15,584 nucleotides of DNA, taken from positions 1 through 15,584 of the forward strand of contig JAKBJA010000141.1 of NCBI GenBank assembly GCA_021836225.1, in the 5' to 3' direction. Both the position numbers and the translations under genes were made by a program. Below the pieces are notes generated by a model. That model saw nothing but the letters and a program-made list of their open reading frames with translations, had not been told where the DNA came from and made no database searches. Positions within the stretch are counted from its first letter, which is position 1. Each line of letters begins with the position of its first letter. Origin of the DNA: Pseudomonadota bacterium. GTDB taxonomy: Bacteria; Pseudomonadota; Gammaproteobacteria; Burkholderiales; Thiobacillaceae. Shown here one piece after another: positions 5,724 to 12,416 of the stretch.

Positions 5724-7715
5724 ATGAGCGACGCGACCACAAGCACCCCAGAAGCGCGGCTGAGCGGCAGAGAGGCCGCAATCGCCCGTCGGCAGGCATT
5801 GTCCCGCTACGGGAAAGCCGCGCTGTCCGGCGCCAATGCCCCGGGGATCAGCAGCGCGACCGAAGCGCGCCTTGCTGCCCGCAAGGGAAACGCCGCACCT
5901 GCGCCGGCAATCATCCAGAGCGCGACGGGCGCAGGCACGCCTGCAACCCGCTGTGGCTGTCAACACGATGAAACCTTGTCCGCACGGGTTGAATACGCCG
6001 GTTCGACCTATACCCCGGAGCCTATCTCGGCTGCACGCCAGCGGCGCATCGAGCAGTCGCTGAAAGGTCGTGGCGATGTCCCGCCCTGTCGTCCGTGCGG
6101 TCGGGTGCGCCCCGAACCGCAAAAGGTCGAGCTGGGCACCACCCTGTCCGGCAGCACGGTGACCGGCAACCAGGTCGAGCGCACCCAGCGCGTGACCGGC
6201 AATGAATCCGGTACCTGCCGCAGCATTACCGGCACTGAATATGTCGGCGCCGAGCAGTTTGGCGAGTTTTGCGGTTCGCTGCCTGCCGCGTCACCGGCCA
6301 AGGTGGGAGCCAGCAGCACGAGTCGTGGCGGTCGTGTGACGGGGACCGAAGTTGGACGCAGCAGCAAGGTGACCGGCGACGAGACCGGTACCTGCAAGCG
6401 CGTGACCGGAACCGAATATATCGCTGCCGAGCAGGCTGACGAATTTTGTGGAACGTCGCCTGAGCCGCATCCGCAAAAATCCGCTTTTGGCATGACGGCC
6501 AGGAAAAACCCGATCAGCGGCGACGATCTCGCCCGCAAGGTCGATGTCACAGGCGGTGAGTCCGGCGCAAATCGCACGATTACCGGAAGCGCCTATATGG
6601 ATGCAGCCCCGTTTCGCAGTGGGCCGGGAGAAGCGCCAAAAAAGGTGGAAACCCGTCATACGAGCGCTGGCAGCGAGGTGAGCGGCACCCTGGTGGGTCG
6701 GTCGTCGAAAGTTACCGGCGATGAGTCCGGCGCCTGCAAGCGTGTGACGGGTTCTGATTACATCAGCGCCGAGGAATTCGCATCCTTTTGCCGTGCGGAG
6801 CCTTTCCAGCCGCCGGCCAAGGTGGGCGTGTCGCGCACCTTGAAGGGCCAGGATGTTTCCGGCACCCAGGTCGGGCGCTCGGCCAGCGTGACGGGGGACG
6901 AGTATGGCGCCTGCAAGCCGGTGACGGGCACGTCCTACATCGGGGCAGACCAGTACGCCGAATTCTGCGCCATCCGGGCCGCGGCTGAAGCCATCAACCG
7001 TGCGCGTCTTGGACGCAGCGCCGAACTGACCGGTATTCAGCCCGGCCCGGATGCCAAGTTGACCGGCAATGCGCGAGGCGAGTGCCAGGACGTGAGCGGC
7101 ACCCCTTATGTGGGCGAAGTTCAGCAAGCGAGCGCCTGCGGTCGTCCGCCGATGGCAAGCCATTACCGTGCCCGTGCGCCGGAAGGCGCGACGCCTGTCG
7201 CCGGCATCACCGGCAACGCGATGGACGCGCCAAGCGGTCGCCAGCCGGGTGATTTCTCGGTGGCCTCGCCTGCCCGCACGGCGCGGGACAGCGAAACCCG
7301 TCGGATTACCGGCAGTGCCTTCGGTGGCGCCGGGCGCATTACCGGATCGCTCGCACGCGCCACCGGTCTGGTGTCCGGAACGCCCGAATTCCGTTATCGC
7401 GATGGCAGCGAACCGGTGGCAGACAAGCCTGTTGAAGTGTCCCGTCCGGTTCCCGAGCGCATCACCGGAGAAGGCCGCGAGCGCAGCGTCACGGGCGACG
7501 CCTGGGACCGCGGCGGGCGCGTGACGGGCACCGAGGGGCGCTCCGCAGCGGGTCGCAACCCGACCCAGCGTGGCGATCCGCGTGGCAACGGCGTGAGCCC
7601 CCGCGTTCCCCGCGAAGCGGTGCAACCCGCAGCAGCCACGAGCCGTATCACGGGCAGCAGCGGCAACAGCCAGGGGGGCGCAGCCGTGACCCTGTCCGGC
7701 GGTGCACGCGGCTAA
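5724..7715 (+). CDS. csoS2: CsoS2, intrinsically disordered alpha-carboxysome assembly scaffold
   Basis: CsoS2 links Rubisco to the shell. The 663-residue product has three regions. N-terminal (1-135): one clear Rubisco-binding type motif near 12-34 (REAAIARRQALSRYGKAAL), a degenerate one near 45-57, and the terminal ARQRRIEQSLKGRGDVPPC element. Middle (about 137-473): six repeats rich in VTG/ITG and paired cysteines (165/183, 224/242, 338/356, 398/415, 454/472; the third repeat has none). C-terminal (474-663): ends SRITGSSGNSQGG...LSGGARG, the conserved shell-binding peptide. The start is the ATG at 5724, behind AAGGAAGG; the frame stays open 40 codons upstream but with no CsoS2-like sequence. 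Halothiobacillus CsoS2 is well over 800 residues with four N motifs, so this one is short, mainly at the N-terminus. An in-phase A AAA AAG heptamer at 6638-6644 may yield a short isoform. Confidence 0.97.
   Translation: MSDATTSTPEARLSGREAAIARRQALSRYGKAALSGANAPGISSATEARLAARKGNAAPAPAIIQSATGAGTPATRCGCQHDETLSARVEYAGSTYTPEPISAARQRRIEQSLKGRGDVPPCRPCGRVRPEPQKVELGTTLSGSTVTGNQVERTQRVTGNESGTCRSITGTEYVGAEQFGEFCGSLPAASPAKVGASSTSRGGRVTGTEVGRSSKVTGDETGTCKRVTGTEYIAAEQADEFCGTSPEPHPQKSAFGMTARKNPISGDDLARKVDVTGGESGANRTITGSAYMDAAPFRSGPGEAPKKVETRHTSAGSEVSGTLVGRSSKVTGDESGACKRVTGSDYISAEEFASFCRAEPFQPPAKVGVSRTLKGQDVSGTQVGRSASVTGDEYGACKPVTGTSYIGADQYAEFCAIRAAAEAINRARLGRSAELTGIQPGPDAKLTGNARGECQDVSGTPYVGEVQQASACGRPPMASHYRARAPEGATPVAGITGNAMDAPSGRQPGDFSVASPARTARDSETRRITGSAFGGAGRITGSLARATGLVSGTPEFRYRDGSEPVADKPVEVSRPVPERITGEGRERSVTGDAWDRGGRVTGTEGRSAAGRNPTQRGDPRGNGVSPRVPREAVQPAAATSRITGSSGNSQGGAAVTLSGGARG
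6638..6644 (+). promoter_or_regulatory. Candidate -1 ribosomal frameshift site (A AAA AAG) in csoS2
   Basis: The bases A|AAA|AAG sit in the correct phase for -1 slippage (codons Lys306 and Lys307 at the third/fourth middle-repeat junction). This is the heptamer used in E. coli dnaX. After slippage the -1 frame adds 26 codons and stops at TGA 6722-6724, predicting a 333-residue isoform. Only weak stem-loops (such as CGCT-GGC-AGCG at 6665-6675) are visible downstream. A frameshift-derived short CsoS2 isoform is known in Halothiobacillus; use of this site is inference. Confidence 0.5.
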
Positions 7716-7737
7716 ATCAACGACACGACGGTAAACG

Positions 7738-9333
7738 ATGATGGATACCCGCAAACGCCGTGAACGCTTGCACCAGACGGCTCATGCCGCCCCGGTGGGC
7801 ATGGCGATGCGCCCCCAACCGGCCGCCGCCCCGGCCGCGGTGCCGAACTGGCCGCAGCGGCCGAGCTTCTGCCCGCCCTGCAACGGTGCGGAGGGCCGGG
7901 ACGAATGCGTGCGCGCGTCGTGCGCACCGCGTGCGCACCCGCTCGCCGACCCGGTGCAGAACGCGCAACTGGCGGACTACGAACGGGCGGTGCGGGCACG
8001 TTTCGACGCCATTGTTCCGGTGCTCAGGCAGATCGCAGCGCTGCAGCATGAAGCCGGGTTCGAGATGCAGGCGCAGGCGATCGCACGCGAGCAGCTGGGC
8101 TTCGAGTTGCCCGCCGATGTGCTGGCAGATGCCTGGGTCACCACGCTGGACATGCGCAAGCTGTATGGCCACAGCGTGCTCCACACCTTCCGTGACCTGG
8201 TGCGGGATGCCTGGGCGCAGCCGCACAACGGCGCAGCCGAGGCGGCAGCGATGATGCGCTTCTTCATCGAATGCGGCTTCCATGAAGTGGATGTGAGCGC
8301 CTGCGCCGATGGCCGCCTCAAGGGCCTGCTGCACTACATCCTGCGCCTGCCGCAACAAGCAGTGCGCCGGCACAAGTCCTACGCCGGCACCCTGTTCGAT
8401 GTCGAGGCGAATGTGAAGCAGTGGACCGAGACCGAGCTGCGCCGATTCCGCGAAGGCCTGCCGACGCTGCCGGACGCGGGTACGCGCTACCTGAAGATCG
8501 CGGTGTACCACTTCAGCAGTTCGGACCCACATCACGAAGGCTGTGCGGCCCACGGCAGCGACGACCGTCGTGCAGCCCAGGCAGCGCTGGACCGGCTGAA
8601 TGCCTTTGGCACCGTGATCGAAAACGGTTTCTGCTGCGGCGCTTCGGTGGCGACATTGCTGATCGGTGTGGATACCGACAACGATGCCATCCGGGTGCAC
8701 GTGCCGGATGCGCAGGGCAACATGAACCTCGATTGCCACGTCGACAACATGGCGCTGTTCCAGGCGACATCCGGCCGCAACGCATCCGATGCGCGCTGGC
8801 GGCTGGGCGCCAGCGTCGAGGAGGCTGCACGCCTGCATGGCCGCAGTGTGCCGGAACCGGGCATGCGTCGCCTGATCGAGCGCCTGCTGGAAAACAACCT
8901 GTCGCAGATCGACTACGTCTGTGCGCAGCATCAGGGCCGCTATGCCGACGTCGGTCACGCCGAGCGCTTCATCAGCATCGGCGACGGCTTCGACGAGGTG
9001 CACCTGCGCAACCTGGCCTACTTCGGTCACCTGCACACGGTGGAAGAAGGCGCGGCGGATATCGATGTGGGCATCCGCATCTTCAGCCGCCTCAACGTGG
9101 CGCACGGTTTGCCGATCCCGGTGGCGATCCACTACCGCTACGACAGCCAGGTGCCGGGGGCGCGCGAACGCAGTGTCGAGCGCTGCCGCCGGGTGAATGC
9201 GGCGATCGAAAACCGTTGCCCGTCGCTGGTCAGGGAGGGCCTGCTGGTGTGCGGCATGACGGTCCAGGCGAGCCAGGCGGGCAGCCCCCTGGAAGAGATT
9301 GAAGTGAACACCGTTGGCATGCACGGGCATTGA
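7738..9333 (+). CDS. csoSCA: CsoSCA, carboxysomal shell-associated carbonic anhydrase
   Basis: The enzyme dehydrates bicarbonate to CO2 inside the alpha-carboxysome (older name CsoS3, epsilon/beta-type). The 531 residues keep the three-domain layout: a variable N-terminal arm (about 1-70, proline/alanine-rich with several cysteines), a helical domain, the zinc domain, and a degenerate C-terminal duplicate (about 390-531). Zinc ligands can be placed as Cys189, His258 and Cys269, with the catalytic pair Asp191 and Arg193 (CADGR). All lie at a constant offset of 16 from the Halothiobacillus residues, which argues for an active enzyme. The N-terminal arm is the part that contacts Rubisco in Halothiobacillus. 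Translation can start at either of two adjacent ATGs (7738 or 7741); the ribosome site is weak and the gene follows csoS2 by 22 bases. Confidence 0.97.
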   Translation: MMDTRKRRERLHQTAHAAPVGMAMRPQPAAAPAAVPNWPQRPSFCPPCNGAEGRDECVRASCAPRAHPLADPVQNAQLADYERAVRARFDAIVPVLRQIAALQHEAGFEMQAQAIAREQLGFELPADVLADAWVTTLDMRKLYGHSVLHTFRDLVRDAWAQPHNGAAEAAAMMRFFIECGFHEVDVSACADGRLKGLLHYILRLPQQAVRRHKSYAGTLFDVEANVKQWTETELRRFREGLPTLPDAGTRYLKIAVYHFSSSDPHHEGCAAHGSDDRRAAQAALDRLNAFGTVIENGFCCGASVATLLIGVDTDNDAIRVHVPDAQGNMNLDCHVDNMALFQATSGRNASDARWRLGASVEEAARLHGRSVPEPGMRRLIERLLENNLSQIDYVCAQHQGRYADVGHAERFISIGDGFDEVHLRNLAYFGHLHTVEEGAADIDVGIRIFSRLNVAHGLPIPVAIHYRYDSQVPGARERSVERCRRVNAAIENRCPSLVREGLLVCGMTVQASQAGSPLEEIEVNTVGMHGH

Positions 9334-9342
9334 GGTGAAGCG

Positions 9343-9594
9343 ATGAAGATCATGCAAGTGGAAAAGACGCTGGTTTCGACCAACCGCGTCCGGGAAATGG
9401 GCCACCGCCCGCTGCTGGTAGTGCGCGAAAAGGCAGGCGCTGGGCGTCAGGTGGCGGTGGATGCGGTGGGCTGCATCCCGGGCGACTGGGTGATTTGCGT
9501 CGGCAGTTCGGCTGCGCGCGAGGCGGCGGGTGCCAAGGATTTTCCGAGCGACCTGACCATCGTCGGCATCATCGACCACTGGCAGGAGCACTGA
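9343..9594 (+). CDS. csoS4A: CsoS4A, pentameric carboxysome vertex protein
   Basis: This 83-residue BMC-P (Pfam EutN/CcmL type) protein begins MKIMQVEKTLVSTNR and contains VAVDAVGCIPGDWVICVGSSAARE and DLTIVGIIDHW, which is close to a textbook CsoS4A. Five copies close each icosahedral vertex of the shell, giving gas-tightness. The start at 9343 has AGGTGA just upstream and matches the usual CsoS4A N-terminus. It lies 9 bases after csoSCA and one base before csoS4B. Confidence 0.97.
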   Translation: MKIMQVEKTLVSTNRVREMGHRPLLVVREKAGAGRQVAVDAVGCIPGDWVICVGSSAAREAAGAKDFPSDLTIVGIIDHWQEH

Positions 9595-9595
9595 A

Positions 9596-9892
9596 ATGGA
9601 AATCCTGCGCGTGGTGTCCGACCTGGTGTGCACCCGGCGTATTCCGGGCTTGTACAGCGCCTCGCTGAGGGTGCTGGCGGACGAGAAGGGCAGGCTTTCG
9701 GTGGCGGTCGACCCCGTGGGCGTGCCGGAAGGCAAATGGGTTTTTACCGCCGGCGGCTCGGCCGCCCGCTACGGCGCCGGCGATTACAAGGTTCTTACCG
9801 ATCTGACGATCCTCGGGATCATCGATCAGTGGAATGCGGAGGAAGGCCTCCGCGAGCAGGCAGCAGGCAAGGCAGTTTTATCAACCGTGTAA
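9596..9892 (+). CDS. csoS4B: CsoS4B, second pentameric carboxysome vertex protein
   Basis: This 98-residue paralogue of the preceding gene is again a BMC-P vertex protein, beginning MEILRVVSDLVCTRRIPG with VAVDPVGVPEGKWVF, SAARYGAGDY and DLTILGIIDQW. AGGAG lies near 9584-9588, inside the end of csoS4A, so translation is probably coupled. The C-terminal tail (EEGLREQAAGKAVLSTV) extends about 15 residues beyond the fold compared with csoS4A; its role is unknown. The stop codon overlaps the ribosome site of the first csoS1. Confidence 0.96.
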   Translation: MEILRVVSDLVCTRRIPGLYSASLRVLADEKGRLSVAVDPVGVPEGKWVFTAGGSAARYGAGDYKVLTDLTILGIIDQWNAEEGLREQAAGKAVLSTV

Positions 9893-9904
9893 AGGAGAAA
9901 CATC

Positions 9905-10204
9905 ATGGCAAGCGCAATGACGGGCATCGCCCTCGGAATGATTGAAACACGTGGTCTGGTTCCCGCCATCGAGGCGGCGGATGCCATGACCAAGGCGGCC
10001 GAAGTGCGGCTGATCGGACGCCAGTTCGTTGGTGGCGGGTATGTGACCGTGCTGGTGCGCGGCGAAACCGGTGCGGTCAACGCGGCGGTGCGTGCGGGGG
10101 CCGACGCCTGCGAACGGGTGGGTGACGGCCTGGTGGCGGCACACATCATCGCGCGTGTTCACAGCGAAGTGGAGAACATTCTTCCCACCGCTGAAGCAGC
10201 TTGA
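9905..10204 (+). CDS. csoS1A: CsoS1 hexameric shell protein (first copy)
   Basis: This 99-residue BMC-domain protein has GIALGMIETRGLVPAIEAAD at residues 7-26 and the pore loop FVGGGY at 41-46. Hexamers tile the shell facets, and the central pore passes bicarbonate and sugar phosphates. AAAGGAG precedes the ATG at 9905 with good spacing, fitting a highly translated shell gene. The first 93 or so residues are almost identical to those of the next gene (visible differences at positions 3, 4 and two near 87-91). Whether to call it CsoS1A or CsoS1C cannot be decided from sequence alone. Confidence 0.97.
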   Translation: MASAMTGIALGMIETRGLVPAIEAADAMTKAAEVRLIGRQFVGGGYVTVLVRGETGAVNAAVRAGADACERVGDGLVAAHIIARVHSEVENILPTAEAA

Positions 10205-10524
10205 TTTTGATTGAAACGTACTTTTAAGGAGATCTGAAATGGCTACCGGAATGACTGGCATTGCATTGGGCATGATTGAAACCCGCGGTCTGGTTCCCGC
10301 GATCGAGGCGGCGGATGCAATGACCAAGGCGGCGGAGGTGCGGCTGATCGGCCGCCAGTTCGTCGGCGGCGGTTATGTCACCGTCCTCGTTCGAGGTGAA
10401 ACCGGCGCAGTCAACGCGGCGGTGCGTGCCGGCGCGGATGCCTGTGAGCGTGTGGGCGACGGCCTGGTCGCCGCCCACATCATCGCCCGCGTGCACGGCG
10501 AGGTGGAGGGCATCCTGCCCACCG
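9905..10524 (+). repeat. Tandem direct duplication of csoS1 coding sequence
   Basis: Bases 9905-10190 and 10239-10524 encode nearly the same protein and share long identical DNA runs, with differences mostly at third codon positions. This is a 334-base tandem spacing. Such pairs are liable to recombination or gene conversion. It is a common arrangement for csoS1 genes. Confidence 0.9.
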
Positions 10525-10580
10525 AGCCGAGCGCAGCGGGAGGTGGCCGCGATGGTGAGGTGGCGTGCGTCTTCGCCTAG
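10239..10580 (+). CDS. csoS1B: CsoS1 hexameric shell protein (second copy, longer C-terminus)
   Basis: This 113-residue BMC-domain shell protein is nearly identical to the preceding copy through residue 93, with the same FVGGGY pore loop, but ends in a 14- to 15-residue longer tail (EPSAAGGGRDGEVACVFA). The longer C-terminus resembles CsoS1B, the longer hexamer of the Halothiobacillus operon. AAGGAG lies 7 to 12 bases before the ATG at 10239. The 34-base gap to the first copy is AT-richer than its surroundings. The tail cysteine is a notable addition. Confidence 0.95.
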   Translation: MATGMTGIALGMIETRGLVPAIEAADAMTKAAEVRLIGRQFVGGGYVTVLVRGETGAVNAAVRAGADACERVGDGLVAAHIIARVHGEVEGILPTEPSAAGGGRDGEVACVFA

Positions 10581-10612
10581 GCGATGACGCACCGCTTTAC
10601 GAGGAGCAGGGC

Positions 10613-11062
10613 ATGGCAATGGATCCACGACTACTGGGTTATCTCAACCGGGCACTGGGCCATGAAATGGCAGCGGTTCAGCAGTACATGGCCCAGTCCA
10701 AACTGTGCGACCTGTGGGGTATGGCCGAGTACTGCAGCCATTTCCGCAAGGACGTCATCGAAGAACTGGGGCACGTGGAAAGCCTGATGGGCGCGCTGCT
10801 CAAGCTCGGTGTGACGCCGCATGCCACACAGCTGTCCCCGGTGCGACTGGGGCGCACGCTGGAGGAAATGATCGAAATCGACCGCGTGCTGGAAGTCGAG
10901 GCGGTTCGTCTCTACGAGGAAGCGGCGGCCTATTGCACACGGGCGCGCGATTTCTCTCATAACGCGCTGTTCGCGCAGATACTTCGCGACGAACTGCAGC
11001 ATCTGGATGAACTGGACACGATGGGGGCAGCCCTGCATGAAAAGGAGCGAAGCTATGGTTGA
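10613..11062 (+). CDS. Bacterioferritin-like protein of the carboxysome operon
   Basis: This 149-residue four-helix ferritin-fold protein is of the type found downstream of csoS1 in many cso operons. All six di-iron ferroxidase ligands are at the bacterioferritin positions: Glu18, Glu51, His54, Glu94, Glu127 and His130. The haem-ligand methionine (Met52 in E. coli Bfr) is replaced by leucine, so no inter-subunit haem is expected. Its job in carboxysome biology is unsettled; iron or redox handling is inferred. The start is the ATG at 10613, with GAGGAG at 10601-10606; the frame opens earlier, but that part overlaps csoS1 and is not ferritin-like. Its stop overlaps the acRAF start by 8 bases. 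Confidence 0.92.
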   Translation: MAMDPRLLGYLNRALGHEMAAVQQYMAQSKLCDLWGMAEYCSHFRKDVIEELGHVESLMGALLKLGVTPHATQLSPVRLGRTLEEMIEIDRVLEVEAVRLYEEAAAYCTRARDFSHNALFAQILRDELQHLDELDTMGAALHEKERSYG

Positions 11063-11324
11063 AGACGGCAATCCGATCCCGGGCTGGCAGCGGCAGGACC
11101 TGCCGCCGACGCTGAGCCGGCGTTTCGAGTTCGAGAGCTATCCGGAGACCCGGCGTTTTCTCGACGGTGTCGCCAGCCTCGCTGAAGCAGCGCAGTACTA
11201 CCCCAACCTGAGCTTCGGCAAGACCTACGTCAGCGTCACCCTCGACGCCGACGGCAAGAAACTCACCCCCGACATCGTGTCGCTGGCGCAGAAGATCGAC
11301 GCGCTGGCGACAAACGCGGGATAG
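11055..11324 (+). CDS. acRAF, pterin-dehydratase-like alpha-carboxysome Rubisco assembly factor
   Basis: This 89-residue protein has the pterin-4a-carbinolamine dehydratase fold (RRFEFESYPETRRFLDGVASLAEAA, then TYVSVTLDADGKKLT). The catalytic histidine pair of true dehydratases is replaced by Tyr48-Tyr49 before Pro50, as in the Rubisco accumulation factor acRAF found in cso operons, so pterin chemistry is unlikely. The known role is to help fold or assemble form IA Rubisco. The ATG at 11055 is chosen over an earlier in-frame start because AAAGGAG lies 7 bases before it and the upstream part overlaps the ferritin gene. Its presence is striking because no Rubisco gene is in the operon. Confidence 0.92.
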   Translation: MVEDGNPIPGWQRQDLPPTLSRRFEFESYPETRRFLDGVASLAEAAQYYPNLSFGKTYVSVTLDADGKKLTPDIVSLAQKIDALATNAG

Positions 11325-11331
11325 CCCGGAC

Positions 11332-11970
11332 ATGACCGCGTTGCGGATCGCCGTGGCGAATCAGAAGGGCGGGACCGGGAAGACCACGCTGACGGTCAAT
11401 CTCGCAGCCGGCTTCCACCGTCGCGGCAAAACCGTGCTGCTGGATACCGATCCGCAGGGTTCGGCGCGTGACTGGGTGCGTATCGGCGGCACGGACAGCG
11501 ACCTGCCGCCGCTGCATGAGGTGACTGCCGACGAGGCCAGGACGCGCATCGCGCAATTCGCCGCAGCAAGCCGGTTCGTGCTGGTCGACTGCCCGCCGCA
11601 CCTGCAGTCGGTGGCGCTGGGCCAGGTGCTGGGGGCGGTGGACCTGGTGCTGATTCCGGTCCAGCCCTCGCCGCTCGATCTGTGGGCGAGCATCGACATG
11701 GCTGCCGCGGTAAAGGATGCGCGATCCGGCAACCCGCGCCTGCGGGCATACATGGTGTTCAACCAGCTCGACAGCCGCAACGCGCTGTCGCGCTCGATGC
11801 ACCAGGCGCTGGCCGAGTTCGAGGTGTTGGCGCTGGAAAACGGACTGGCGCGCCGTGCGGCATTCCGCAACGCGGCACTGGAAGGCGGCAGCGTCTACCG
11901 TCTGGGTGCGCGCGGCAAAAGTGCGGTGAGCGACGTCGAATCAATCATCAAGGAGGTACTGAGCGTATGA
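11332..11970 (+). CDS. mcdA: McdA, ParA-type carboxysome positioning ATPase
   Basis: The 212-residue protein has a deviant Walker A KGGTGKTT (12-19, with signature Lys12), Walker A' DTDPQG (38-43) and Walker B VLVDCPP (83-89). It is a short ParA/MinD family protein without an N-terminal DNA-binding domain. In alpha-carboxysome bacteria McdA coats the nucleoid and, with McdB, spreads carboxysomes along the cell. A generic plasmid or chromosome ParA is excluded by position: it lies 7 bases after acRAF and its stop overlaps the start of the next small gene in an ATGA. No strong ribosome site is visible, so coupling to acRAF is likely. Confidence 0.93.
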   Translation: MTALRIAVANQKGGTGKTTLTVNLAAGFHRRGKTVLLDTDPQGSARDWVRIGGTDSDLPPLHEVTADEARTRIAQFAAASRFVLVDCPPHLQSVALGQVLGAVDLVLIPVQPSPLDLWASIDMAAAVKDARSGNPRLRAYMVFNQLDSRNALSRSMHQALAEFEVLALENGLARRAAFRNAALEGGSVYRLGARGKSAVSDVESIIKEVLSV

Positions 11971-12170
11971 ACAAGGTATCCAGCAAGTTGGCAGCCGGGG
12001 TGCGCAAGGTGAAGGCGCAGCAGGCTGAAGCACCCGCGGCGGCAAAGCCGTCACGTTCCGGTGGCGGAACACGTGTCACGCGAGATAGCGGCGTGGACGT
12101 GCCCGCGAAACAGGCTGCCCGCAGCGGCGCCGGTTCGGTCCAGCATCCGCAACGCGTCTGGCCGGACTAG
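11967..12170 (+). CDS. mcdB: McdB candidate, small disordered carboxysome positioning adaptor
   Basis: This 67-residue, very basic, Ala/Lys/Ser/Gly-rich protein is predicted to be disordered, with a short possible amphipathic start (NKVSSKLAAGVRKVKAQQ). It ends HPQRVWPD, with Trp65 two residues from the last. A single tryptophan near the C-terminus is the recurring mark of McdB proteins, which bind carboxysomes and stimulate McdA. The gene overlaps mcdA by 4 bases (ATGA), has AGGAGG at 11951-11956, and sits just after mcdA as McdB does elsewhere. It is shorter than well-studied McdBs and no fold can be verified, so the call rests on position plus composition. Confidence 0.78.
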   Translation: MNKVSSKLAAGVRKVKAQQAEAPAAAKPSRSGGGTRVTRDSGVDVPAKQAARSGAGSVQHPQRVWPD

Positions 12171-12190
12171 CGCCCTGAGCGCCCGCTCCC

Positions 12191-12220
12191 GGATCGGTCG
12201 CTGACGGATCGGTCGCTGAC
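12191..12220 (+). repeat. Two perfect 15-bp tandem repeats after mcdB
   Basis: GGATCGGTCGCTGAC occurs twice back to back (12191-12205, 12206-12220) and is followed by a partial third copy, GGATAGC. It lies in the 246-base non-coding spacer between mcdB and the SulP gene. It may be slippage or a regulator-binding array; nothing in the flanks decides. Confidence 0.8.
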
Positions 12221-12291
12221 GGATAGCAGACGACCGCTGTACGGCTCGCCGGGGCGCAGGGCAGGAAGGGAATCAATGCAGTGGGTTGAAA

Positions 12292-12310
12292 GGGCTCGTT
12301 TGACGAGCTC
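12292..12310. repeat. Hairpin in the mcdB-sulP spacer
   Basis: GGGCTCGT and ACGAGCTC (12292-12299, 12303-12310) form a stem of 8 pairs, one of them G-T, around a 3-base loop. No T-run follows, so this is not a canonical intrinsic terminator. Its form resembles short intergenic palindromes (REP-like). It could protect the cso transcript end or lessen read-through. Confidence 0.5.
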
Positions 12311-12340
12311 AGGGGGCTTGTCGTCCTGAAAAAGGCAGCA

Positions 12341-12370
12341 CACCGGAACGGCTGGACGCCCGCTCCGGTG
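12341..12370. repeat. 7-bp inverted repeat before the SulP gene
   Basis: CACCGGA (12341-12347) and TCCGGTG (12364-12370) are exact inverted copies with 16 bases between them, 47 bases before the SulP start. This could be an operator or a leader hairpin. No clear -35/-10 pair was found in the spacer 12171-12416. Confidence 0.4.
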
Positions 12371-12416
12371 AAGCCGGGATGGCGGGCCCTGTGTGACTGG
12401 CATGACGGAGAAACCC

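Noticed and set aside
6130..7140. Regularly spaced similar DNA that might look like a CRISPR array
   Set aside because: The similarity is the protein-level VTG/ITG repeat of CsoS2, with a continuous reading frame and no identical short repeats with unique spacers.
6291..7754. A long minus-strand frame opposite csoS2
   Set aside because: The repeated appearance of its residues simply mirrors the csoS2 repeats; no start context and no domain.
7717..9735. A 672-codon open frame on the minus strand opposite csoSCA-csoS4
   Set aside because: It is a GC-driven shadow: its translation is His/Arg/Val-rich with no family signature, while the plus strand carries clear carboxysome proteins.
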